Shown here: positions 30,936-38,797 of the stretch, piece after piece
Layout of the letters: each line of letters begins with the position of its first letter
How positions within the stretch are numbered: position 1 is the first letter of the stretch
Source: Actinomadura chibensis NBRC 106107
GTDB lineage: Bacteria > Actinomycetota > Actinomycetes > Streptosporangiales > Streptosporangiaceae
Length of the DNA: 64,000 nt
Assembly (NCBI RefSeq): GCF_001552135.1
Contig: NZ_BCQP01000029.1
Coordinates: 1-64,000 of the forward strand
Reading direction: 5' to 3'
Made by a program: the position numbers and the translations under genes
The notes under the pieces: model-generated
Databases searched by the model: none
Seen by the model: the letters and a program-made list of their open reading frames with translations, nothing else
Told to the model about the DNA's origin: nothing

Positions 30936-32200
30936 CAGAAGGCGTTCGGGTCGGCCTGGACCTCGGCCGGGACGGGGAACCGGTACAGCTCGGACGCGTT
31001 CTGCCAGGTGAAGCGGCGCACGTCCGCCTCGGGCAGCCCGCCGATCTCCGACTCGATGACCGCCTGGGTGTTCGGCCAGGTCGAGTCGCAGTGCGGGTAG
31101 TCGCTCTCCAGCAGGATGTTCTCCACGCCGATCCGGTCGCGGAGCGCGAACGACGACTGGTCCTCCACGGCGCAGAACCAGAAGTTGCGCTTGAGGACCT
31201 CGGCCGGGGTGAGGCCGATGTCCTTCGTCCACGTCCCGTACATGTCGTGGTAGCTGAGCATGTGGTCGAGCCGGTCCATCAGCCCGGCGACCCAGCCGAT
31301 GCCGCCCTCGCTCAGGCAGATCTTCAGGTCCGGGTAGCGGACGGGCAGCATCGAGTACAGCCAGTCGACGGCGGCGAACATCGCGTACCCGAAGAACAGG
31401 ACGCCGACCGTGTCCGGCGGGGCGTCGTCGGCCGTCGCCGGGGACGTCCCGGAAGACCCGATGTGCAGGTTCACGACCGTCCCGGTCTCGGCGCAGGCGC
31501 GCATGATCGGGTCCCAGTGCCCGGTGTGCAGGGACGGCAGCCCGAGCTTCTGCGGCGCCTCCGAGAACGTCACGGCCTTGAACCCGCGCTCGGCGTTGCG
31601 CCGGATCTCCGCCGCGCCCAGCTCGGGGTCGAGCAGCCACGGGATCTGGCACGGGATGATCCGGTCCGGGTAGGCCCCGGCCCACTCCTCCAGGTGCCAG
31701 TCGTTCCACGCCCGGACGGACGCGAGCGCGAGTTCCTGGTCGGACGTCGTGAGCTGCAACCGCTGCCCCGCGAACCCCGGCAGGAACGACGGGAAGTTGA
31801 GCGAGGCGTAGATCCCGGCGAGGTCCATGTCCTTGATGCGGTGGTGGATGTCCCACGCGCCGCGCCGCATCTCGTCGAACCGGGACGGCTCGAAGCTGTA
31901 CTCCAACACCGGGCGCCCGACGACCGCGTTGAAGCCGACGTTCGGGAACTCCTGCCCGTCGTACACCCACACCTCGGCGCCGTCGTCCCGCTCCACGATC
32001 TTCGGCGCGCGGTCGGCGAGCTTCGCGGGGAGGCGCCCCTCGAACGTGTCGGGCGGCTCGACGATGTGGTCGTCCACGGAGATGACGGTGTACCTGCGGT
32101 CCTGGCGGTCCGGCTCGGGCAGCCAGGTCGGGCCCTCGGCGCCCTTGCCGCCGGTGGTGAAGCCCAGGTCCGACGCGAGGTCGTCGATGTTGATGCTCAT
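30935..32200 (-). CDS. Amidohydrolase-2 family metal enzyme (ACMSD-like)
   Basis: This 421-residue protein has the TIM-barrel landmarks of the amidohydrolase-2 / ACMSD group: SVDDHIVEPPDTFEG near residue 42, NLHIGSSG mid-protein, and LLESDYPHCDSTWP with the late metal aspartate. Members are decarboxylases or hydrolases of cyclic acids; many belong to aromatic or steroid catabolic clusters. The first metal motif is DDH rather than the classic HxH/ExH, as in other members of this subgroup. Its ATG overlaps the aldolase stop (TAATG). Confidence 0.85.
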   Translation of the reverse strand: MSINIDDLASDLGFTTGGKGAEGPTWLPEPDRQDRRYTVISVDDHIVEPPDTFEGRLPAKLADRAPKIVERDDGAEVWVYDGQEFPNVGFNAVVGRPVLEYSFEPSRFDEMRRGAWDIHHRIKDMDLAGIYASLNFPSFLPGFAGQRLQLTTSDQELALASVRAWNDWHLEEWAGAYPDRIIPCQIPWLLDPELGAAEIRRNAERGFKAVTFSEAPQKLGLPSLHTGHWDPIMRACAETGTVVNLHIGSSGTSPATADDAPPDTVGVLFFGYAMFAAVDWLYSMLPVRYPDLKICLSEGGIGWVAGLMDRLDHMLSYHDMYGTWTKDIGLTPAEVLKRNFWFCAVEDQSSFALRDRIGVENILLESDYPHCDSTWPNTQAVIESEIGGLPEADVRRFTWQNASELYRFPVPAEVQADPNAF

Positions 32201-33033
32201 TACTGCACCACCTCCGGGTGGTCGCGGAGCAGCGCGCGGACGGCGCCGTTCCAGAAGAAGTCGGTTCCGCGTTCGAGGAGCGACGCCTTCATGCTGCGCC
32301 GCAGGCCGGGCGTCACGAGCGTGTGGTCGCGACCTGTCACCAGCACGTCATACATGAGTCGACACTGCCGGTCGATGGTCGCGGCCCGGTAGGTGGTCTC
32401 CTCCACCGTCGGCCCGGTCACGATCACGCCGTGGTTGGCGAGCAGCACCACCGACTTGTCGCCGATCCGGTCGGCGAGGTCGGCGCCGAGGTCGGCGTTG
32501 GCGATCTCGCCGGTGTACTCGTCCACGAAGGCGAGGTCGCCGTCGAACATCGACCCGGTCTGGTGCAGGAACTCCGGCAGGACGCCGAGCGCCGCCAGCA
32601 CCGTCGAGTGGTACGGGTGGTTGTGGACGACGACCCGCACGTCCGGGCGGCGGCGGTGCAGCTCGGTGTGGATGTGGATGGCGGGGGTGACGTCCCACTT
32701 GCCGTCCAGCACCTCCGCGTCCGGCGACACCTTGCAGATGTCGGACGCCTTGATCTCCTCCCACCACAGGCCCCACGGGTTGACCAGCAGGTCGTGCGTG
32801 TCGCCCGCGCGGAGCGTGATGTGGCCCGCGATGTTCTCGCTGAAGCCCGACGTCCCGAGGATCCGGAACGCGCAGGCGAGCTTCTGCCGGTCGGTCAGCT
32901 CCAGGCCGATCGGCGGCATCACCTTCGGCGTCCACTCGGCCGCGCCTCCCGCGACCGGGGCCGGCGCCCGGCGCTCCCGGTCCACGTCCGCGTCCGTTGT
33001 CACGGCGTCCGTCGTCACGGCGTCAGTTGTCAC
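32200..33033 (-). CDS. Class II aldolase/adducin-family protein
   Basis: This protein of about 277 residues has the class II aldolase fold: FSENIAGHITLRAGD, zinc ligands in VVVHNHPYHST and a later LLANHGVIVTGP. Members perform aldol cleavage or decarboxylation on hydroxy-keto acids. The start is taken as the GTG at 33033 because GGGAGG precedes it; an upstream GTG at 33057 is in frame. The protein begins with a three-copy VTTDA repeat encoded by near-identical 15-base units, an odd, probably disordered N-terminus. It lies 16 bases after the binding-protein gene and is coupled to the amidohydrolase. Confidence 0.88.
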   Translation of the reverse strand: MTTDAVTTDAVTTDADVDRERRAPAPVAGGAAEWTPKVMPPIGLELTDRQKLACAFRILGTSGFSENIAGHITLRAGDTHDLLVNPWGLWWEEIKASDICKVSPDAEVLDGKWDVTPAIHIHTELHRRRPDVRVVVHNHPYHSTVLAALGVLPEFLHQTGSMFDGDLAFVDEYTGEIANADLGADLADRIGDKSVVLLANHGVIVTGPTVEETTYRAATIDRQCRLMYDVLVTGRDHTLVTPGLRRSMKASLLERGTDFFWNGAVRALLRDHPEVVQ

Positions 33034-33049
33034 GGTGACCTCCCTTCCG

Positions 33050-34312
33050 TCAGCCACAGGCGGGCTGGTAGGTGGGCCACTGGCGGCCCGGCTTGCTGTT
33101 CTCGAACTGCATGAGGATCAGGCCGCACAGGCCGTCCGTGCCGCTGTGCTTGCCGGGCTTGAACGACAGCGTGTAGCCCTTCTGCCCGAACGAGGACGGG
33201 TAGGACGCCACCTGCTCCAGCCCCTTGTTGATGGACTCGCCGTCCGGCTTCGACCCGGCCTTCTCGATCGCCTTCACGAGCATCCCGATCGCGTCGTAGG
33301 CCTGCGCGTCGTAGGCCGTCACGCCCACCGTCCCGCCGCGTTTGCCGGACAGGAACTTCTGCAGCTCGTTGGTCTTGTCGTTCTGGTCGGTGATCGACCC
33401 GACGAAGACGAGCTTGTCGAGCGCGCCCGGCTTCGCCTGCCCCCACAGGTCGGGCTGGTTGCCGATGGACGCGAGCGAGAACCGGTCGGCGTCCGGGATG
33501 AGCTGGTGCGCGGTGTTGTGGACGAGCACCTCCATCTGCCCGCCGAGCGCGGCGACGAGCATCGCGTCCGGGTTCGCCCGCTTGATCCGGGTGACCTGCG
33601 CGGTGACGTCGTTGGCGTCCACCGGGGCCGTCTCGGTCGCGACGACCTGGATGCCCGCCTCCTTGATCGGCGTCATCAGCGCCTTCTCCATCCCGGCGAT
33701 GGACGCGCTGTCGTCCTTGAACAGGGCGAGCCGCTTGAACCCGGCCTTCTTGAACGCCTCCGCGTAGACCTTGCCGAAGTCGGACGTCGGGTTCGCGAGC
33801 GAGTAGGTGTAGGCGGAGTTCGGGCCGTCGCCGATGCCGGGCGTGATGTTCACCGGCGCGATCGCGGGCACCTTCTGCTGCTTCAGCAGCGACTGGACCT
33901 GGAGCACCGACTGCCCGCCGGAGTTCATGATCACGGCCTGCGCGCCCTGGCTGAGCAGCTGCCGGACGACCGTCGGCGCCTTCGTCGCGTCGTTGTCGTC
34001 GCTCTTCACGACGAGCTTCAGCTTCTTGCCGCCGACCCCGCCGCCGTCGTTGACCTGCGCGACCGCGTCCTTGATCGTCTTGCCGACGATGGAGGCGTAC
34101 GCGGCGGCGCCGCCGGACAGGTCCTGGTCCATCCCGATGACGATCGTGTCGTCGTCGGTCTTCACCGACCCGGAGCCGGACGCGCACGCGCCCGCCGCCA
34201 GCAGGGGCGCCGCCGCCGCGACCACGACGAGCGTCCTGCCCGGCCGACCGCGTCTCGCGAACGCCGTGTTCGTGGAACCAATGCTCATGAAGGGCTTGCT
34301 CTTGAAAGCCAT
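33050..34312 (-). CDS. Branched-chain-type ABC substrate-binding lipoprotein
   Basis: This 420-residue LivK-type periplasmic-binding fold protein has a lipoprotein signal (VVVAAAAPLLAAGACASG, Cys near residue 43) and DTIVIGMDQDLSGGAAAYAS at the mature start. It is the only binding protein here and should feed the importer encoded 7 kb away (22.3-26.8 kb), although the two lie in separate operons. The mature protein carries several cysteines near its end (GLCGLI, YQPACG). It sits between the dehydrogenase and aldolase genes. Confidence 0.9.
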   Translation of the reverse strand: MAFKSKPFMSIGSTNTAFARRGRPGRTLVVVAAAAPLLAAGACASGSGSVKTDDDTIVIGMDQDLSGGAAAYASIVGKTIKDAVAQVNDGGGVGGKKLKLVVKSDDNDATKAPTVVRQLLSQGAQAVIMNSGGQSVLQVQSLLKQQKVPAIAPVNITPGIGDGPNSAYTYSLANPTSDFGKVYAEAFKKAGFKRLALFKDDSASIAGMEKALMTPIKEAGIQVVATETAPVDANDVTAQVTRIKRANPDAMLVAALGGQMEVLVHNTAHQLIPDADRFSLASIGNQPDLWGQAKPGALDKLVFVGSITDQNDKTNELQKFLSGKRGGTVGVTAYDAQAYDAIGMLVKAIEKAGSKPDGESINKGLEQVASYPSSFGQKGYTLSFKPGKHSGTDGLCGLILMQFENSKPGRQWPTYQPACG

Positions 34313-34325
34313 GGGGGTGGTCCTC

Positions 34326-35573
34326 CTAGGGGTGGGTTGGAGGCGGGGGGACGGTCTGGCCTGGCTTGATCTGGTCCGGGTCGATCTGGTCCGCGGTGGT
34401 CTGGTCCGGGGTGATCACGACGCTGATCGGCCTGGATCCGGGACGGTTTCCGGCGAGCGTCTCGACGGCCTCGGCGGCGTCCTGGAGGCCGAAGGCATGG
34501 GTGACGAGCCGGTGCAGCGGCCGCTCGCCCGAGTCGATCAGCGCGACCGCCCGGCGGAACGACGTGTGCCCCACCGCCCGGACGCCCTGGACGCGCAGCC
34601 CCTTCGTGACGACGTCGTCGCTGATCCAGCCGGGCACGGGCCGCCCGCCCTTCAGCCCGGCGAGGATGACCGTCCCGCCGGGCCGGGCGAGCGCCAACGC
34701 GTCCAGGACGGTCTGCGGGTCGTAGGCGGCGACGTCGACCACCACGTCCGGGCGGACGCCGCCGGTCAGCTCCAGCACCTTCGCCGGGACACCGCCCCCG
34801 TCGGCGTCCCCGGCGTCCACCTCCACGGCGGCGGTCGCGCCGAGCTCCAGCGCCAGGTCGAGCTTGTGCCGGTCGGAGGCGAGCCCGGTGACGATCACCG
34901 GGTCGGCGCCCGCCGCCCGCGCCGCGAGGACGCAGGCGAGCCCGCGCTGCCCGGCGCCGAGCACGACCACGCAGTCGCCCGCGCGGGTGCCCGGCACCTC
35001 CACCGCCCACTCGACCCCGGCGGCGACCGCGTTGAACGTCGCGGCGGTCGTCGGGGCGACGGCGTCCGAGACCTTGTGGACGACGCTGTTCGGGTGCAGG
35101 TACATGTGGTCGGCGAACCCGCCCCACAGCGCGGGCGGGATCTTCGCGGGGACGAAGCCGTAGCTCATCGGGAAGTGGTCCCAGCCCGCGCAGAGGACGT
35201 AGCGGCCCGTCCGGCAGTCGCGGCACGCGCCGCACGGCAGCGCGGGCTCGACCACGACCCGGTCGCCCTCGGCGAGCGCCCAGCGCCGCGCCGCCCGCGC
35301 GCCGATCGCCGCGATCCGGCCGACCGGCTCGTGCCCCGGGACGAACGGCGACGTCGGTCCGATCGTGTCGAACAGCGCGCCGCTGTACTCCTCGACGTCC
35401 GTGCCGCAGATGCCGCACGCCTCGACGCGGAGCAGCGCCTCGTCCGGGCCGATGTCGGGCAGCGGCAGCTCGACCAGGTCGAGGTTTCCCGGACCGCGCT
35501 GCAGCACGGCCCGCGCCGCCCCCGCCCTGGCGCGGGGAGCGCGGGAGGCCGTCCCCGCACGGGAGCCCGTCAT
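34326..35573 (-). CDS. Zinc-dependent alcohol dehydrogenase (MDR family)
   Basis: This 415-residue enzyme has the catalytic zinc ligands Cys56 (GICGTD) and His81-Glu82 (GHEPVG), structural zinc cysteines 114, 117, 120 and 128 (CGACRDCRTGRYVLC), and the nucleotide motif VVLGAGQRGLACVLAA. It resembles threonine/sorbitol-type dehydrogenases. The ATG overlaps the stop of the HD gene (ATGA). The last about 25 residues, after the normal end near ISVVITPDQ, form an odd D/Q-rich tail (TADQIDPDQIKPGQ) encoded by a degenerate tandem repeat. Confidence 0.88.
   Translation of the reverse strand: MTGSRAGTASRAPRARAGAARAVLQRGPGNLDLVELPLPDIGPDEALLRVEACGICGTDVEEYSGALFDTIGPTSPFVPGHEPVGRIAAIGARAARRWALAEGDRVVVEPALPCGACRDCRTGRYVLCAGWDHFPMSYGFVPAKIPPALWGGFADHMYLHPNSVVHKVSDAVAPTTAATFNAVAAGVEWAVEVPGTRAGDCVVVLGAGQRGLACVLAARAAGADPVIVTGLASDRHKLDLALELGATAAVEVDAGDADGGGVPAKVLELTGGVRPDVVVDVAAYDPQTVLDALALARPGGTVILAGLKGGRPVPGWISDDVVTKGLRVQGVRAVGHTSFRRAVALIDSGERPLHRLVTHAFGLQDAAEAVETLAGNRPGSRPISVVITPDQTTADQIDPDQIKPGQTVPPPPTHP
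34362..34420. repeat. Degenerate GATCTGGTCCGG repeat in the dehydrogenase 3' end
   Basis: Four imperfect units of about 15 bases (TTGATCTGGTCCGGG, TCGATCTGGTCCGCG, GTGGTCTGGTCCGGG and so on, read on the plus strand) encode the D-Q repeat tail of the alcohol dehydrogenase. This suggests expansion by slippage. Confidence 0.65.
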
Positions 35574-36115
35574 TTGGTGATCGTTCGGATGCCGCCGAAG
35601 ACGCGGCGGACGCGCGGCGCGAAGTGCTCCAGCGGCGGCGTGTCGAAGTCGGGGTCGAAGGCGAGCTGGTCCCACTCGTCCGCGAACTGGACGGCCTGCG
35701 CGTACCAGGGACGGTCGGCGAACGTGTCGCGCTCCGCCGGGTCCCAGCCGAAGTGGTGGCCGTAGTGCTTCGCCTCGAACGTCTGGTGCGCGTAGATGAT
35801 CCGGTACACCTCGTCCCGGACGTAGGGGCGCAGGATCTCGGCGGCGACCGCCGCGTGGTTCGCCGTGGAGATGACCTTGCCCATGTCGTGGCACAGCGCG
35901 GCGACGACCATCTCGTCGTCGGCGCCCGCCGCCTCCGCGTGCGCGGCGGTCTGCAGGCTGTGCTGGAGCTGGTCGACGGCGAACCCGTCGCGGAACGCCG
36001 ACAGGCTCGCCAGCATCGGCATGACCCGGTCGGGCGCGTCGTCCTGCGTCTTCAGGGTCTCGCGGCGGATGTGCAGCCACTCCTCGCGGGTGCCCTGGTC
36101 CATTCGGGTGAACAT
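35570..36115 (-). CDS. HD-domain protein, possible di-iron oxygenase
   Basis: This 181-residue all-helical protein has an HD metal constellation: His52 (LQHSLQTA), His76-Asp77 (LCHDMGK), His87 (ANHAAVAA), His110 (IYAHQTF) and Asp146 (FADEWDQ). The His52-His76 spacing of 24 and the compact size recall the mixed-valent di-iron HD oxygenases of the PhnZ/MIOX group as well as small HD hydrolases. In an operon of TPP enzyme, dehydrogenase, aldolase and P450, an oxygenase cleaving a C-C or C-P bond makes sense, but a phosphohydrolase cannot be excluded. It follows the TPP gene by 9 bases. Confidence 0.72.
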   Translation of the reverse strand: MFTRMDQGTREEWLHIRRETLKTQDDAPDRVMPMLASLSAFRDGFAVDQLQHSLQTAAHAEAAGADDEMVVAALCHDMGKVISTANHAAVAAEILRPYVRDEVYRIIYAHQTFEAKHYGHHFGWDPAERDTFADRPWYAQAVQFADEWDQLAFDPDFDTPPLEHFAPRVRRVFGGIRTITK

Positions 36116-36124
36116 GTGGCCTCC

Positions 36125-37792
36125 TTACCGGTAGCGCGGCCGGAAGTCCGGGTCCGCGGGGTCGAGCCCGTTCTCGTGCTCGGCGAACCAGCGCGTCCGC
36201 ACGTTGCGGGTCAGCCGCGCGTCCACCAGCACCGGGCCGGACGGGTCGGCGATCAGCGTCTTCAGGTCGTCCAGCTCGCCGGGCGTCGCGACGGTCACGC
36301 CCCGCGCGCCGAACGCGCGGGCCACGGCCGCGAAGTCGGGACGCGGGATCAGCGACAACCCGACGTCCATGCCGCGGTGCAGCATGTTGTGGTACTCGTA
36401 GCCGAACGCCGCGTCGTTCATGACGACGACCACGAGCCGCAGCCCCAGGCGGACGGCCGTGTCCAGTTCGGCGAGGTTCATCATCAGCGCGCCGTCCCCG
36501 GTCACGGCGAGCGTCACCCGGTCGGGACGCGCCGTCGCCGCGCCGATCGCGGACGCCAGCCCGAGCCCGATCGACCCGAAGTTGACCGGGAACACGAACG
36601 CGGACGGGTCCGGCACCGACAGCCCCCGGCACGGCTCGGACAGCGCGGCGTGCCCGCCCTCGACCACGAGCGTCCGCTCCCGCGGGACGATCCGCTCCAG
36701 CGCCGCCACCACCGTGTGCGGGTCGAGGCCGGTCTCGTCGCTGGCGTCGGGGAACTCGTCCTCGTAGGCGTATTCGGCGATGCGCCGTTCGATCTCGGGC
36801 GTCCGCCAGCCGGTCCTCGGCTCGGCGGTCGCGGCGAGCATCCGCGCGAGCGCGCCCGCGTCCCCGAGGATCCGCAGGTCGGCGGGCACCCACTCGTCGA
36901 ACGCCGCCGCCCGGACGTCGTTGTGGACGATCACCGGGTCGCCCGCCAGCATCCGGCCGCCGTCCACGGTGAAGGAGTTCAGCCCGGCGCCGACCGCGAG
37001 GATCAGGTCGGAGCCCCGGATCAGCTCCCGTCCGAGCGCGGTCGCGAAGCCCCCGCACACGCCGACGTCGAACGGGTCCCCGGCGAAGAACCCCTTGGCC
37101 TTCAACGTGGTGGCGAGCAGCGCGCCGGTGCGCTCGGCGAGGACGGCCAGGTCGTCGCGGGCGTGCGCGGCGCCCCGTCCCGCCACGATCACCGGGCGCT
37201 CGGCCCGCGCGAGCGCCTCCGCCACGCGGGCGACCTCCTCGGCGCTGGGCGGGGGCGCGGGCGTCCGATCCTCCCGGAACGTTCCAGCGTCGGCGGTCCC
37301 GGCCGCCAGGCCGAGCAGCGGCGTGGGGACGTTCAGCACGATCGGCCGCCGCTCGGTGAACGCCCTCCGCACGGCGCGCACCGTGTCCGCCGCCGCCGAC
37401 TCCGCCGAGTGGACGTGCTGGACGCCCGCGCCCGTCGGACGGACCACGTCCTCCTGGTCTATGGCCTGCGGGTTGCGCCGGTCGCCCGGCGGCGTGTCGG
37501 CGGCGACGAGCAGCAGCGGCGTCCGCGCCCGCGCGGCCTCGGTGAGCGCGGTCACCGCGTTGGTGAGCGCCGGGCCGTGCGTCACGGTCGCGACCCCGAG
37601 CCGCCCGCTCGTGCGGGCGTACCCGTCGGCCATGAGGACGGCCCCGTCCTCCCGGGCCGCCGCGACGTAGTCGGCCCCGTGCGTCCGGACGAGAACGTCC
37701 AGGATCGGCAGGTTCCCGTCGCCGAGCACCCCGAACAGACACGACACCCCATGCGCGGCGAGCGTGCTCGCCACGACCTCGGCCACCCGCAC
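36125..37792 (-). CDS. Thiamine-pyrophosphate enzyme (acetolactate synthase / benzoylformate decarboxylase group)
   Basis: This 555-residue protein has the three-domain TPP decarboxylase layout. Catalytic Glu48 lies in AAREDGAVLMADGYAR, and the TPP-Mg motif is GDGALMMNLAELDTAV ending in VVVMND. A middle FAD-like domain is present, but with weak FAD contacts. It could decarboxylate a 2-oxo acid or carry out a carboligation or C-C cleavage. GTG at 37792 has GGGAGG six bases upstream. It is the first gene of the seven-gene operon, and its promoter is at about 37844-37873. Confidence 0.88.
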   Translation of the reverse strand: MRVAEVVASTLAAHGVSCLFGVLGDGNLPILDVLVRTHGADYVAAAREDGAVLMADGYARTSGRLGVATVTHGPALTNAVTALTEAARARTPLLLVAADTPPGDRRNPQAIDQEDVVRPTGAGVQHVHSAESAAADTVRAVRRAFTERRPIVLNVPTPLLGLAAGTADAGTFREDRTPAPPPSAEEVARVAEALARAERPVIVAGRGAAHARDDLAVLAERTGALLATTLKAKGFFAGDPFDVGVCGGFATALGRELIRGSDLILAVGAGLNSFTVDGGRMLAGDPVIVHNDVRAAAFDEWVPADLRILGDAGALARMLAATAEPRTGWRTPEIERRIAEYAYEDEFPDASDETGLDPHTVVAALERIVPRERTLVVEGGHAALSEPCRGLSVPDPSAFVFPVNFGSIGLGLASAIGAATARPDRVTLAVTGDGALMMNLAELDTAVRLGLRLVVVVMNDAAFGYEYHNMLHRGMDVGLSLIPRPDFAAVARAFGARGVTVATPGELDDLKTLIADPSGPVLVDARLTRNVRTRWFAEHENGLDPADPDFRPRYR

Positions 37793-37843
37793 CAGCTGCC
37801 TCCCAACGCGGCCGCGCCACCCGACATGGCCGCCTTGAGAGGG

Positions 37844-37873
37844 ACTATCTTATAAAAGAAAGCCACCAGTCAA
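37844..37873 (-). promoter_or_regulatory. Promoter of the TPP-enzyme operon with shared A+T-rich motif (copy 2)
   Basis: On the minus strand TTGACT (37873-37868), an 18-base spacer and GATAGT (37849-37844) form a good housekeeping-type promoter. The spacer contains the shared motif: ATCTTAT-AAAAGAAAGCCA (37848-37866 on the plus strand), the same as before the acyl-CoA ligase apart from 4 inserted bases. A regulator bound here would block RNA polymerase. Confidence 0.6.
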
Positions 37874-37914
37874 GAGTCCGCAGGCCCCCGAAACCGCAGC
37901 ACGGAGGTTCGCGG

Positions 37915-38481
37915 TCAGCGGGGAGTGCCCGGCGGGCGGTCCGCGTCATCGGCCCGGCGTTCCAGGCCGCGTCGCATCGCCTCCAGGAACACCCGCGCGG
38001 CCAGGCCGAGGAAGACCAGGTCGCCGAGCATCTGCACGGTCGTCAGCCCGCGAGCCGCCTGGGAGACGGGCACGATGTCGCCGAACCCGACCGACGAGAA
38101 CACCGTGATCGTGAAGTACAGCGAGTCGACGTGCGTCAGTCGCTCGTTGAACCCCGGCGGATCGTTGTTGGCGAGCAGGCAGTAGCCGGTCGCGAACACC
38201 AGGATGAACAGCGGGACGGACGTCGCGAGCGCCTCCGCCGCCCGCAGCCGCGGCGACCGCGCCCGCGCGATCGCCCGGGCCTGCCAGCCCACCAGACCCG
38301 CGAGCGCGACCAGCAGGGCGCCGAGCACCACCGCCGACACCGGGGTGAACGGACCGGTCAGCGGGGCCGCGAAGAACGCGCCGAGCACGACCGCCGTCGT
38401 CAGCGCGACGCGCGCGACGGTCCGGAGCAGGGGCCCGTGGCGGGCTCGGCGAATGTCCACGCACTGTCCATGCCCGCTCAC
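37915..38481 (-). CDS. Two-transmembrane potassium channel
   Basis: This 188-residue membrane protein has about four hydrophobic segments. A pore loop ITVFSSVGFGDIVPVS carries the selectivity filter VGFGD at 131-135, and the signature SVGFGD is typical of bacterial K+ channels of the ion_trans_2 family. No RCK regulatory domain is attached, so gating is unknown. The exact start is uncertain; codons within the first 10 residues are possible. It follows gdhA in the same direction after 316 bases. Confidence 0.85.
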   Translation of the reverse strand: MSGHGQCVDIRRARHGPLLRTVARVALTTAVVLGAFFAAPLTGPFTPVSAVVLGALLVALAGLVGWQARAIARARSPRLRAAEALATSVPLFILVFATGYCLLANNDPPGFNERLTHVDSLYFTITVFSSVGFGDIVPVSQAARGLTTVQMLGDLVFLGLAARVFLEAMRRGLERRADDADRPPGTPR

Positions 38482-38797
38482 GGACGGTCCGTGCCGCCCG
38501 CGGCACGCGAGGATCGTTCGGCTTCAGCGGTCCTTCTGAAGCCGTTCAATTCGCGCGATCGGCCTGCTCCGGGGGGTCGTTCAGGCCCGTTGATCGTCCG
38601 ACTGTATGGATCGTTCGCTTTTTGGACGCGTTCTGATCGGAACTCGTCGGCCGGGCCGCGACTAGAAGACCCCCTGCTCAGAACCCCCGCCGCCTAGAAC
38701 GCGCCGCCAGACGACGGCGCCCCGTCCCGTCCGGCCCGGTCCGGGCGGACAGGCCGGGAACGCTCCCCAGCGACACCGCGACCGGCGGCGGCCCCGG
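38482..38797. other. 316-base gap between gdhA and the potassium channel gene
   Basis: No gene is seen. The right part holds a near-perfect inverted repeat, GTCCGGCCCGG-T-CCGGGCGGAC (38729-38750, one bulged G), that would serve as the gdhA terminator. The middle (38575-38650) contains repeated GATCGT(C/T)CG words and a T5 run and may carry the channel promoter. Confidence 0.5.

Noticed and set aside
29715..31970. A P450 fused to an N-terminal 345-residue domain
   Set aside because: The extra part is out-of-frame reading of the amidohydrolase gene. The TGATG overlap fixes the P450 start at 30935.
22302..37792. Recent horizontal transfer of the catabolic island as a mobile element
   Set aside because: No integrase, transposase, tRNA end or flanking direct repeat was seen, and base composition matches the surroundings.
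34326..37820. A single 1164-codon dehydrogenase fusion protein
   Set aside because: The added N-terminal part is a shadow frame of the TPP and HD genes. The coupled ATG at 35573 gives a normal alcohol dehydrogenase.
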